Assembly (NCBI GenBank): GCA_015489465.1
Contig: WFZS01000079.1
Span: 1 to 34,463 of the forward strand
DNA from: Bacteroidales bacterium
GTDB taxonomy: Bacteria; Bacteroidota; Bacteroidia; Bacteroidales; F082
DNA length: 34,463 nt
Reading direction: 5' to 3'
Made by a program: the position numbers and the translations under genes. Every line of letters begins with the position of its first letter. Within the stretch, counting starts at the first letter, position 1. Of this stretch, positions 7,908 through 15,036 are shown piece after piece. The notes under the pieces are model-generated. The model was not told the DNA's origin and did not search any database. It saw nothing but the letters and a program-made list of their open reading frames with translations.

Positions 7908-9179
7908 TTAAAAGAACGCTTTTTTTATTTCGTCAACTTTGTCAAGTTTTTCCCACGTGAAAAGTTCCACTTCCTTTTCTATTGTAATGACTTCTTTTTT
8001 GGAATAATCAAACATTTTGAATTTTTTTAAAACGGTTTCAGGTGTTCTACCCATATGGCCGTATGAAGAGGTTTCAAAATATATGGGATTCCTCAGTTTT
8101 AAATCCCTCTCTATCGCTGCGGGACGTAAATCGAACAACTGCTCAATTTTTTCCGCAATTTCTCCGTCGGTCATATCCACATTTGCCGTACCATTTGTAT
8201 TTACAAAAACGCCAACCGGTTCGGCAACACCTATTGCATATGACAACTGAACCAATATTTCATCGGCAATACCCGCCGCAACCATATTTTTTGCTATATG
8301 ACGTGCCGCATAAGCTGCAGAACGATCGACTTTTGAAGGATCTTTACCTGAAAAAGCCCCACCTCCGTGAGCACCTTTACCTCCGTAAGTATCAACAATT
8401 ATTTTTCTTCCCGTAAGTCCGGTATCTCCATGAGGCCCGCCAATAACAAACCTTCCGGTAGGATTAACATGATATTTGATATTAGTGTCAAAAAGCTTTT
8501 CGATATCGGTCCCTTCAAACCTCTTAACAACCCTCGGCATTAAAATATTAATAACATCATTTTTTATGGTTGATAACATCTCCGATTCATCTTCCGAAAA
8601 TTCGTCGTGCTGGGTGGAAACTACAATAGTTTCAATTCTTACGGGTTTATTATCATCTGAATATTCTATGGTAACCTGTGATTTTGAATCGGGACGCAAG
8701 TAAGTCATTTCCTTGCCTTCTTTACGGATTTTTGCAAGTTCTTCTACCAAAGCATGGGCTATTACTATCGGCAAAGGCATATAATTTTCAGTTTCATTGG
8801 TAGCATAGCCAAACATCATTCCCTGGTCACCCGCACCTTGAGCAAGAAGTTCACTTCTTTCGACACCTCTGTTTATATCCTCCGATTGGTCATGTATCGC
8901 CGTAAGTATTCCACAAGAATTGCCGTCAAACATATATTCGGCTTTATTATAACCGATTTTATTTATTACTTTTCTGACCTCTTTCATTACGTCAACATAG
9001 GTAACGGTTTTCACCTCACCGGCAACAATAACCTGACCTGTGGTTACCATAGTTTCGACAGCAACTTTAGAATCGGGATCAAAAGCAAGAAAATAGTCGA
9101 GTAAAACATCCGATATTTGATCGGCAACTTTATCGGGATGACCTTCGGAAACAGACTCCGAAGTAAATAAATAAGACAT
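7908..9179 (-). CDS. metK: S-adenosylmethionine synthetase
   Basis: MetK makes S-adenosylmethionine from methionine and ATP in the cytosol. All family marks are present: GHPDK near residue 13, signature one GAGDQG at 115-120, and the P-loop-like signature GGGAFSGKD at 272-280 followed by [10 protein letters not shown]. At 423 residues it is longer than the roughly 384-residue E. coli enzyme. Its C-terminal stretch ends in a charged tail ([15 protein letters not shown]). It is a single-gene unit with its own terminator. The leader on the minus strand carries a structure resembling the SAM-II riboswitch, which would give direct product feedback. Confidence 0.98.
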   Translation of the reverse strand: MSYLFTSESVSEGHPDKVADQISDVLLDYFLAFDPDSKVAVETMVTTGQVIVAGEVKTVTYVDVMKEVRKVINKIGYNKAEYMFDGNSCGILTAIHDQSEDINRGVERSELLAQGAGDQGMMFGYATNETENYMPLPIVIAHALVEELAKIRKEGKEMTYLRPDSKSQVTIEYSDDNKPVRIETIVVSTQHDEFSEDESEMLSTIKNDVINILMPRVVKRFEGTDIEKLFDTNIKYHVNPTGRFVIGGPHGDTGLTGRKIIVDTYGGKGAHGGGAFSGKDPSKVDRSAAYAARHIAKNMVAAGIADEILVQLSYAIGVAEPVGVFVNTNGTANVDMTDGEIAEKIEQLFDLRPAAIERDLKLRNPIYFETSSYGHMGRTPETVLKKFKMFDYSKKEVITIEKEVELFTWEKLDKVDEIKKAFF

Positions 9180-9200
9180 ATAAATTAATTTTTAATAGTT

Positions 9201-9222
9201 AAACACCTTTTGAATGGTATTT
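9201..9222 (-). promoter_or_regulatory. Hairpin in the metK leader, close to the start codon
   Basis: On the minus strand AAATACC (9222-9216) pairs with GGTGTTT (9207-9201), seven pairs with one U-G, around an 8-nt loop, ending 21 bases before the metK ATG. It is not followed by a T run, so it is not a terminator. It could act in the expression platform of the upstream aptamer, which is inference. Confidence 0.4.
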
Positions 9223-9241
9223 GATGATTGGCAGGCTAAAT

Positions 9242-9290
9242 ATTGTTTTAGCATTTTTTTGTGTGGTTGCAATCAATCAAATCCGTCCAC
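9242..9290 (-). ncRNA. SAM-II-like riboswitch aptamer in the metK leader
   Basis: The minus-strand RNA has the order of elements known from SAM-II: P1 5' strand GUGG (9290-9287), loop GAUUU (9283-9279), AUUGCAA (9273-9267), P1 3' strand CCAC (9266-9263), an A-rich loop, then AUGCUAAAA ending at 9246 and CAAU (9245-9242). GCA in the core can pair with UGC before UAAAA. AUUG at 9277-9274 can pair with CAAU at 9245-9242, closing the pseudoknot. From memory, the first alphaproteobacterial SAM-II example has GAUUU, AUUGCAA and GCUAAAAA in the same order but different paired bases, which would be covariation. Its place before metK supports SAM sensing. This is by eye and was not scored with a covariance model. 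Confidence 0.75.
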
Positions 9291-9291
9291 T

Positions 9292-9306
9292 CCGTAACTT
9301 TTACGG
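9292..9306 (-). repeat. Short hairpin at the 5' end of the metK leader
   Basis: On the minus strand CCGTAA (9306-9301) and TTACGG (9297-9292) form a perfect 6-bp inverted repeat with a 3-nt loop. It ends one base before the P1 stem of the SAM-II-like element and begins about where transcription should start. It may stabilise the 5' end or stack on P1. Confidence 0.45.
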
Positions 9307-9311
9307 TCCTG

Positions 9312-9340
9312 CAAATTTATAAAAATATTTTTAGCTCAAA
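9312..9340 (-). promoter_or_regulatory. Promoter of metK
   Basis: On the minus strand TTTG (9340-9337) is 17 bases from TAAATTTG (9319-9312). The spacer is a little short against the usual 19-21. It contains the perfect palindrome TAAAAATATTTTTA (9320-9333). The start of transcription would be near 9305, giving a leader of about 125 nt that includes the riboswitch-like element. The promoter begins eight bases after the gldA stop. Confidence 0.5.
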
Positions 9341-9348
9341 CTACTATT

Positions 9349-10266
9349 TCAACTATTTAACGTTAATGAGTGAAATACGTCTTCCATGCTTTGTTCCACT
9401 TGCATTAAGGAAAGAATATGTATGTTGTTATCCGTTGCAAAAACAAAAAGCGATTCACGAATGTCTTTTCCTTTTTCAGCCTCAACCAACCATTTCCCAT
9501 TCTCTTTTAAGGAAACATTAATAACAAACGGCAATTTTCTCAATAACGATTCATCAATCTCTTCTTTGAATTCAATTTCAAAGTAATTACCCGTTCCTGC
9601 ATATTTCCAAATATTACGTGTTGAATCATCGGCTATTACTTTACCTTTGTGAATTATCACCACCCTGTCGCATACCGATTCAACTTCTTGCATGATATGC
9701 GTGGAAAGTATCACCGTTTTTTCTTTACCCAACTCCGAAATTATATTTCTTATTTCAACAAGCTGATTAGGGTCGAGACCGGAAGTAGGCTCGTCTAGAA
9801 TCAAAATTTCCGGGTCATGAATCAAAGCCTGGGCTAACCCCACCCGTTGTTTATATCCTTTGGAAAGTTCTTCAATTTTTTTATGACTTTCGGGAGTTAG
9901 ACCCGTTAAATGAATAATTTCATCAACCCTGTCTTTTACATCAAATCCGGTTTTATATAACCGCAGTACAAACTCCAAATATTCCCTGACATACAACTCA
10001 CCGTAAAGCGGATTTAATTCGGGTAAATAACCTATACTTTTTCTGGGTGTAAGGCTATCTTCAAGTATATCTATTCCATTAATTATTACGCTCCCGGAAG
10101 TAGGAGTGATAAAGGATGTTATTATTTTCATCAAAGTCGATTTTCCGGCTCCGTTAGGACCCAGCAATCCTACTACCTCTCCTTTATTTATTGTGAGGTT
10201 AATATTGTCCAATGCTTTCTGAGTTCCGTATAATTTTGATACACCTTTTATTTCTATGGTATTCAT
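9349..10266 (-). CDS. gldA: Gliding-motility ABC transporter ATP-binding protein GldA
   Basis: This 305-residue ABC ATPase has Walker A GPNGAGKST at 36-44, ABC signature LSKGY at 134-138, Walker B ILILDEP at 154-160 and the H-loop in STHIMQEVE. The strings GYLPELNPLYGELYVREYLEFV, LTGLTPESHKKI, GLDPNQLVEIRN and STHIMQEVESVCDRV match GldA of Flavobacterium as I recall it, more closely than generic ATPases. GldA works with the membrane proteins GldF and GldG, a transporter needed for gliding in some flavobacteria and kept in many non-gliding relatives. gldF and gldG are not in this window. Its promoter overlaps the terminator of the gene upstream. Confidence 0.88.
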   Translation of the reverse strand: MNTIEIKGVSKLYGTQKALDNINLTINKGEVVGLLGPNGAGKSTLMKIITSFITPTSGSVIINGIDILEDSLTPRKSIGYLPELNPLYGELYVREYLEFVLRLYKTGFDVKDRVDEIIHLTGLTPESHKKIEELSKGYKQRVGLAQALIHDPEILILDEPTSGLDPNQLVEIRNIISELGKEKTVILSTHIMQEVESVCDRVVIIHKGKVIADDSTRNIWKYAGTGNYFEIEFKEEIDESLLRKLPFVINVSLKENGKWLVEAEKGKDIRESLFVFATDNNIHILSLMQVEQSMEDVFHSLTLNS

Positions 10267-10284
10267 TTATATAAAATTTTAAAG

Positions 10285-10316
10285 CAAAAGTAAAAAATAA
10301 AGGCTGCCTTTCGCAA
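10285..10316 (-). promoter_or_regulatory. Promoter of gldA, overlapping the upstream terminator
   Basis: On the minus strand TTG (10316-10314), a 21-base spacer and TACTTTTG (10292-10285) match the Bacteroidota promoter pattern. The -33 element sits in the loop of the terminator of the upstream gene and the -7 box abuts its T run. The leader would be about 12-15 nt. Confidence 0.5.
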
Positions 10317-10328
10317 GACAGCCTTTAT
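10292..10328 (-). terminator. Terminator of the Omp28-like cargo gene
   Basis: ATAAAGGCTG (10297-10306 on the plus strand) pairs with CAGCCTTTAT (10319-10328), a perfect 10-bp stem. On the minus strand it is followed by six T (10297-10292). It starts 21 bases after the stop codon. A related GGCTG/CAGCC hairpin ends sucC at 28262. Confidence 0.85.
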
Positions 10329-10349
10329 CATTTTACTACAAAATGAATA

Positions 10350-12377
10350 TTATTTCATTATGCTAATCTTCTTTGTTAAAGTTTTATTGTTTGCATCTGT
10401 TACGGAAACAAAGTAAACTCCGTTTTCAACATTCGACAAATCTATTACATCATTATTGAATTTATCATTTTCGTAAACAACGGAACCTTTTAAAGAGTAA
10501 ACTTTAACTTTTGATGTTCCGGTTACACCTGAAATATAAAATTTACCCGATGTTGGATTAGGATAAACGTTAACAACATCGGCAGCATTATCCTCAACAC
10601 CGTTAATTATAGAGAAGTTAACTTTATAAGTAATATGTGTTGCAAGATCTTCTCCGTATGTATCAATAGTGGTAGTGCCGGGAATTCCGGTTGCAGGAAC
10701 AACTATTTTCATACCGTTGTCATCCATTAATTCACCGTCAACCACAGGTACTTCGGTAGTTCCTTCAGGAAGCTCAACGTTGTACTCGTAAGTGTCGGGG
10801 TCAAAACCTTCCAAAGGTTCACCGTCAACAGTTAAACTGCTCAATCTTGCTTCCGTGGCAAAAGAACCGTTTTCTACCGAATAGGCCGACTGGTATATTT
10901 TTCTGGAAACTTCATTTTGACAGATAATAGCTACTCCAAGATCATCATACTCCTCAACATTTGTATTCGATAAGTCCACGGTATAAGTAAATGTTTGAGG
11001 TTGTCTATCCGTAACGTTTAAAAGTTCACCGTCGGCATTTGGCAACATCTTCATCATAACGTGTTGGAAGGATGTTTCACCGTTTGAACCGGTATTACCT
11101 GTTGTTTCGTTTTCAAATACAACGGCAAGAAATTTAAGGTTTTCGAAATTTGCAAACGGAACAAATGTAGTGTTAACGGTAATTTCAGTACCCGTAACAC
11201 TAAATGATGAAGCTATTTTTATTAAACCACCTTCTTGTGCAGCTTGATTTATTACAGCTTGAGCAGCCGAAATACTTGTTTCAATTTGACTACCGTCACC
11301 TTCCAACCACGGCACCCATGACACACCGTAATATTGTCTTCTGATTCCACCTTCTTGAGTGTAATAAGGGTCACCTGAACCGGGCCAGTTCATCTGGTAT
11401 TTAACGAGTGTCATTTCATCGGCATGATTTTCACACCAAGGAACAAACTGTGAGTTAAATTGTGCACATGGCGAACATGTTGAACTTGTAAATTCTTCCA
11501 AACATGCTCTTTTATCAACAGTATGACTAACTACATTTATTGTTTTTGTTATCGAATTATTTGATGCATTTTCATCCTCAGCTCCATTAACATTTGTTAC
11601 GGTTAAAGTAACATTGTATGAGCCGATCGGAAAATTAAACTGATCTCCACATGTAAAGTCATAAGTTTCTCCAAATGGTACCGAAATACCGGAAAATGAA
11701 GAGGTATGCACTTCGTCATCTCCCTCAACCTGCCATTCAACATCAAAAGAATTGATTTCTTCAAGTCCGAAGTTTGTAATTTGACCTGTAATATCAACTG
11801 CGCCATTTACATATTCGGGAGTAGAAAAACCGGATAATTGGGCATCAACATTAGCCGGGGCAAAAACCTTAATATCATCCAAATACCAGTAATCAAGATT
11901 ATAAAAATTACCGTTTAGATAAAAACAAATCTGAAAATCACTACTTCCGACATCGGAATTTTGAATTTCAAGTAATTTAAATTCCGGTCCGACATTAGCG
12001 TTAGGTGCAACTTCCCAAACAGAGTTCCAATCACCATTACCGGAACGTGTTGCCACTCCTATTTGATAATTACCTCCACCATAATTATCAAGAAAATGAT
12101 TAAATGAAATAACAACCATATCAACACCTGTTAAATCCATTGGTGGTGAAATAAGTCGTGAAGTACTCACGGTGTTGATCCACTTAAATCTTGCTTCAGG
12201 AGCGGTACCTCCGGCTTTAGATGAGTTTTGAACCGACCATTGTGAAGCCATATTATCAATTGTCCAACCGTTAGGAGGCATTTGATTTGATGTAAAGTCT
12301 TCGGTTAAGAAAACCTGCTGACCAAATGACAATGAGACTAAAATGCTCATCAAAATTGACAAGTAAACTTTTTTCAT
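10350..12377 (-). CDS. Secreted Omp28-related protein with T9SS C-terminal sorting domain
   Basis: This 675-residue protein starts with a signal peptide (MKKVYLSILMSILVSLSFGQ). Domains in order: a cleaved-adhesin/choice-of-anchor-J-like sandwich at about 22-175, a CARDB-like adhesion fold at about 175-285, an Omp28-type thioredoxin-like domain at about 288-495 with Cys301-Ser-Pro-Cys304, a cadherin-like beta-sandwich at about 510-600, and a C-terminal type A sorting domain from about 603 (VYPNPTSGKFYI ... NGVYFVSV ... KKISIMK). The sorting domain sends the protein through the type IX system to the cell surface or medium. Omp28 is an outer-membrane protein first described in Porphyromonas gingivalis. 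The CSPC pair suggests a redox or structural thioredoxin fold, but the function is not known. It is transcribed alone. Confidence 0.88.
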   Translation of the reverse strand: MKKVYLSILMSILVSLSFGQQVFLTEDFTSNQMPPNGWTIDNMASQWSVQNSSKAGGTAPEARFKWINTVSTSRLISPPMDLTGVDMVVISFNHFLDNYGGGNYQIGVATRSGNGDWNSVWEVAPNANVGPEFKLLEIQNSDVGSSDFQICFYLNGNFYNLDYWYLDDIKVFAPANVDAQLSGFSTPEYVNGAVDITGQITNFGLEEINSFDVEWQVEGDDEVHTSSFSGISVPFGETYDFTCGDQFNFPIGSYNVTLTVTNVNGAEDENASNNSITKTINVVSHTVDKRACLEEFTSSTCSPCAQFNSQFVPWCENHADEMTLVKYQMNWPGSGDPYYTQEGGIRRQYYGVSWVPWLEGDGSQIETSISAAQAVINQAAQEGGLIKIASSFSVTGTEITVNTTFVPFANFENLKFLAVVFENETTGNTGSNGETSFQHVMMKMLPNADGELLNVTDRQPQTFTYTVDLSNTNVEEYDDLGVAIICQNEVSRKIYQSAYSVENGSFATEARLSSLTVDGEPLEGFDPDTYEYNVELPEGTTEVPVVDGELMDDNGMKIVVPATGIPGTTTIDTYGEDLATHITYKVNFSIINGVEDNAADVVNVYPNPTSGKFYISGVTGTSKVKVYSLKGSVVYENDKFNNDVIDLSNVENGVYFVSVTDANNKTLTKKISIMK

Positions 12378-12417
12378 AATAAATAAATTTAATGTTTGAC
12401 AAATATTTAACGTGTAA

Positions 12418-12425
12418 CAAATGTA
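12418..12425 (-). promoter_or_regulatory. Candidate -7 box of the Omp28-like gene
   Basis: Minus-strand TACATTTG matches TAnnTTTG and lies 40 bases before the ATG at 12377. The 275-base divergent region 12378-12652 is very AT-rich; beyond this box and a weak one at 12594 nothing else could be supported. Confidence 0.35.
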
Positions 12426-12593
12426 TAGTTTTATATGTAATAAAAAAGTTAAAATTTTAATTTATTTTTAAAAAATAAGTTCATTATGTAAACTTTAATT
12501 TAAAACCAACGTTTTTGCATTTTTTTATTTATCTATTTCGGTGTTTTTTAATTTTTTTAAATAAGTCTATCTTATTTATTAAGTAAATTTTAG

Positions 12594-12601
12594 TATTATT
12601 G
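12594..12601 (+). promoter_or_regulatory. Weak -7 box of the sugar transporter gene
   Basis: TATTATTG differs from TAnnTTTG at one position and lies 51 bases before the ATG at 12653. No -33 element was found, so this is tentative. Confidence 0.25.
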
Positions 12602-12652
12602 CATCTATTAGAATGAAATATTAAGTAATAATTCCAACAAATATTTATCATC

Positions 12653-13945
12653 ATGCAAAATAATGTAGCAGCAAGTAAATCCCCAAAAAACGATTATCTG
12701 GTTCCGATAATCATTATCGGTGTACTTTTCTTTATCTTCGGTTTTGTCACATGGCTGAATGCCACTTTGATACCTTTTCTGAAAACCGCTTGTGAGTTAA
12801 CAACGTTAGAATCGTATTTTGTAACTTTTGCTTTTTACATATCATATTTTGTTATGGCTTTACCGTCATCTTTTGTATTAAAGAAAACAGGTTTTAAGAA
12901 CGGTATGGCTTTAGGATTATTGGTAATGGCTATAGGGGCACTGATTTTTATTCCTGCTGCTTTAACGAGGACTTACGGATGGTTTTTATTAGGTCTTTTC
13001 ATTCAAGGTACGGGTTTAGCCTTATTACAAACGGCTTCCAATCCTTATGTAACAATATTGGGACCTATTGAGAGTGCTGCAAAAAGAATAAGTATAATGG
13101 GCGTGGCAAATAAATTCGCCGGAATTTTAAGCCCTATAATTCTAGGTTCAATAGTTCTTAAAGGTATCGGCAGCATACAAGATAAAGTTGAAACAATTAC
13201 CGATCCTGCTTTAAAAGAACAGCTTTTAAACGATCTTGCATCAAGGGTTATTTTACCATATGTAATCATGGCTGTGGTTCTGATTATCATGGCTGTTGCG
13301 GTAAAATATTCCGGTTTACCTGAAGTGGAAGCGGAGGATGACAGCGAAGTTGCTGAAGACAAATCTCAAACAAAAAAAGGATTATTGTCTTTTCCCTATT
13401 TTTGGTTTGGTGTTATTGCTCTTTTCTTTTATTTGGGAGCAGAAGTTGTTGCCGTGGATACTCTTATAAATTACGGATTAAGTTTGGGTTTTGATATCTC
13501 TCAAGCGAAATTCTTTTCTTCTTTTACTCTTATAGCAATGATAATGGGATATTTCTTCGGGATAATTGCAATTCCCAAATACATATCCCAACAAAAAGCC
13601 CTTAAATATTTTGCAATTTTGGGGATAATTTTTTCGGGTATTGCCATCTCCACCACCGGGTATGTTTCCATTTTATCCATTGCTGCACTGGGTTTTGCCA
13701 ATTCAATAATGTGGCCTGCCATATGGCCACTTGCAATAGACGGTTTAGGTAAATACACCAAGCTGGGCTCGGCATTCATGATAATGGCTATTGCAGGCGG
13801 TGCTACAATTCCATTGCTGTACGGATATCTTGCAGACATCCCGAGCATTGGGCCCACACTGGCTTATTCCGTTTTAATACCATGCTATTTAGTGGTATTT
13901 TTATTTGCTTCCTGGGGATATAAAATAGGTAAAAAAAGAAGTTAA
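12653..13945 (+). CDS. Sugar:proton MFS symporter, FucP/GluP family
   Basis: This 430-residue inner-membrane protein has about twelve hydrophobic segments split by a charged loop near residues 222-240 (EAEDDSEVAEDKSQTKK). The N-terminal stretch FFIFGFVTWLNATLIPFLK and the segment GTGLALLQTASNPYVTILGP are typical of the FucP family, which includes the fucose symporter and the glucose/galactose transporter GluP. The spacing and length suggest GluP-like hexose uptake, but fucose or another sugar cannot be excluded from sequence alone. The gene is single, divergent from the Omp28-like gene and convergent with apbE, whose stop lies one base from its own. No catabolic sugar genes are adjacent. Confidence 0.85.
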   Translation: MQNNVAASKSPKNDYLVPIIIIGVLFFIFGFVTWLNATLIPFLKTACELTTLESYFVTFAFYISYFVMALPSSFVLKKTGFKNGMALGLLVMAIGALIFIPAALTRTYGWFLLGLFIQGTGLALLQTASNPYVTILGPIESAAKRISIMGVANKFAGILSPIILGSIVLKGIGSIQDKVETITDPALKEQLLNDLASRVILPYVIMAVVLIIMAVAVKYSGLPEVEAEDDSEVAEDKSQTKKGLLSFPYFWFGVIALFFYLGAEVVAVDTLINYGLSLGFDISQAKFFSSFTLIAMIMGYFFGIIAIPKYISQQKALKYFAILGIIFSGIAISTTGYVSILSIAALGFANSIMWPAIWPLAIDGLGKYTKLGSAFMIMAIAGGATIPLLYGYLADIPSIGPTLAYSVLIPCYLVVFLFASWGYKIGKKRS

Positions 13946-13946
13946 A

Positions 13947-14951
13947 TTACTCGACTTTTTCAAGTATTAACTTTTTAAAACCTTCGGTGGCATAAGTAAT
14001 GTTATGTCCTGTTTTAGGGTCGGAATAGATAAAAAAAGCATCCATATTTTTTGTTCTTTCAACAAACTTTTTGGCTTTATCAAACCCCATAACCATAAAA
14101 GCTGTTGCGTATGCATCGGCAACGGCAGTATTATCCGTTACCACCGATACACTTAAAAGAGAATGCTTAACGGGATATCCCGTTTTGGGATCAATGGTAT
14201 GTGAATACCTTACACCGTTACGTTCATAATATTTACGATAGCTGCCGGATGTAGCCACCGACTTATCTTTTAATCCTATTATAAGTTTTAGTTTTCTCTC
14301 CGAATTTTTATTTTTAGCAGGCTTTTCAATCCCGACTCTCCATAATTTTCCACCGGGTTTGGTTCCTTTTGCCTTTACCTCTCCTCCTATATCAACAAGG
14401 TAATTCTCAATGCCTTTGTTTTCAAGAAATTCACCCACAAGGTCAACAGAGTAGCCCTGAGCTATAGCATTAAAATCAAGTTTTACTCTCGGATCGGTTT
14501 TTTTAACTTGGTTACCTACCAACTTTATTTTGTCAAACCCGACAAATTGCATCAAACTATCGATAATATGTTTGCTTACATCAACTTTTTCGTCAAAACC
14601 GAAACCCCAAGCCTTAACAACAGGTTCAACGGTACAATCAAAAGCACCCCCCGTGGATTTATAAACTTCTTTCGATATTTTAAAGTTATCTGAAAACCAT
14701 TTATCGACCTTCGTAGTGTCGTTTCTGTTTACTTTTGACAAAATGGAATTGGGAACCCATAATGAAACCGACCTGTCGAACGCGTCTAACAACGAATCAA
14801 TTTCCGGTTTAAAATTTCTATTATGTTGATCATAATAAATTATCGAATAATAAGTTCCCTGAGCTTCACCGGCGAGTTTCACGGGTCTTTTTTCGGGTTT
14901 GCACGAATATATCGTTAAAACCACTAATGCTAAAAGCCAAACTTTCTTCAT
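13947..14951 (-). CDS. apbE: FAD:protein FMN transferase (flavinyltransferase)
   Basis: ApbE moves FMN from FAD to a threonine of target proteins outside the cytoplasmic membrane. This 334-residue form is a lipoprotein: the signal sequence ends in the lipobox TIYSC with Cys17. Family motifs include GTYYS near residue 33, LDFNAIAQGYSVD near 177, YLVDIGGEV near 203, SGSYR...YSHTIDPKTGYP near 247-270 and ADAYATAFMVMG near 285. It follows the nqr operon on the same strand. NqrB and NqrC both carry the D-x-x-S-G-x-T flavinylation motif, so they are its obvious substrates. A separate -7 box and an intervening terminator suggest it can be transcribed by itself. Confidence 0.95.
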   Translation of the reverse strand: MKKVWLLALVVLTIYSCKPEKRPVKLAGEAQGTYYSIIYYDQHNRNFKPEIDSLLDAFDRSVSLWVPNSILSKVNRNDTTKVDKWFSDNFKISKEVYKSTGGAFDCTVEPVVKAWGFGFDEKVDVSKHIIDSLMQFVGFDKIKLVGNQVKKTDPRVKLDFNAIAQGYSVDLVGEFLENKGIENYLVDIGGEVKAKGTKPGGKLWRVGIEKPAKNKNSERKLKLIIGLKDKSVATSGSYRKYYERNGVRYSHTIDPKTGYPVKHSLLSVSVVTDNTAVADAYATAFMVMGFDKAKKFVERTKNMDAFFIYSDPKTGHNITYATEGFKKLILEKVE

Positions 14952-14971
14952 GATTAAAATTTAAATTACGG

Positions 14972-14979
14972 CAAAATTA
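14972..14979 (-). promoter_or_regulatory. Candidate -7 box of apbE, abutting the nqr terminator
   Basis: Minus-strand TAATTTTG matches TAnnTTTG and begins right at the end of the terminator T run. It lies 20 bases before the apbE ATG at 14951. The matching -33 element is not clear. Confidence 0.4.
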
Positions 14980-15009
14980 AAAAAGGGCAACTGTTTTGTT
15001 ACCCTTTTT
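14979..15009 (-). terminator. Terminator of the nqr operon
   Basis: On the minus strand GGGTAAC (15004-14998) pairs with GTTGCCC (14991-14985) with one T-G pair and a 6-nt loop, extended by an A run before and six T after. It lies 28 bases past the nqrF stop and about 30 bases before apbE. Confidence 0.75.
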
Positions 15010-15036
15010 ACTTAAAAAACCATTATAATTTTAAAA

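Noticed and set aside
8042-8416. 124-residue plus-strand frame opposite metK
   Set aside because: It is antisense to conserved metK signatures and has the low-complexity His/Pro/Leu content of a shadow frame.
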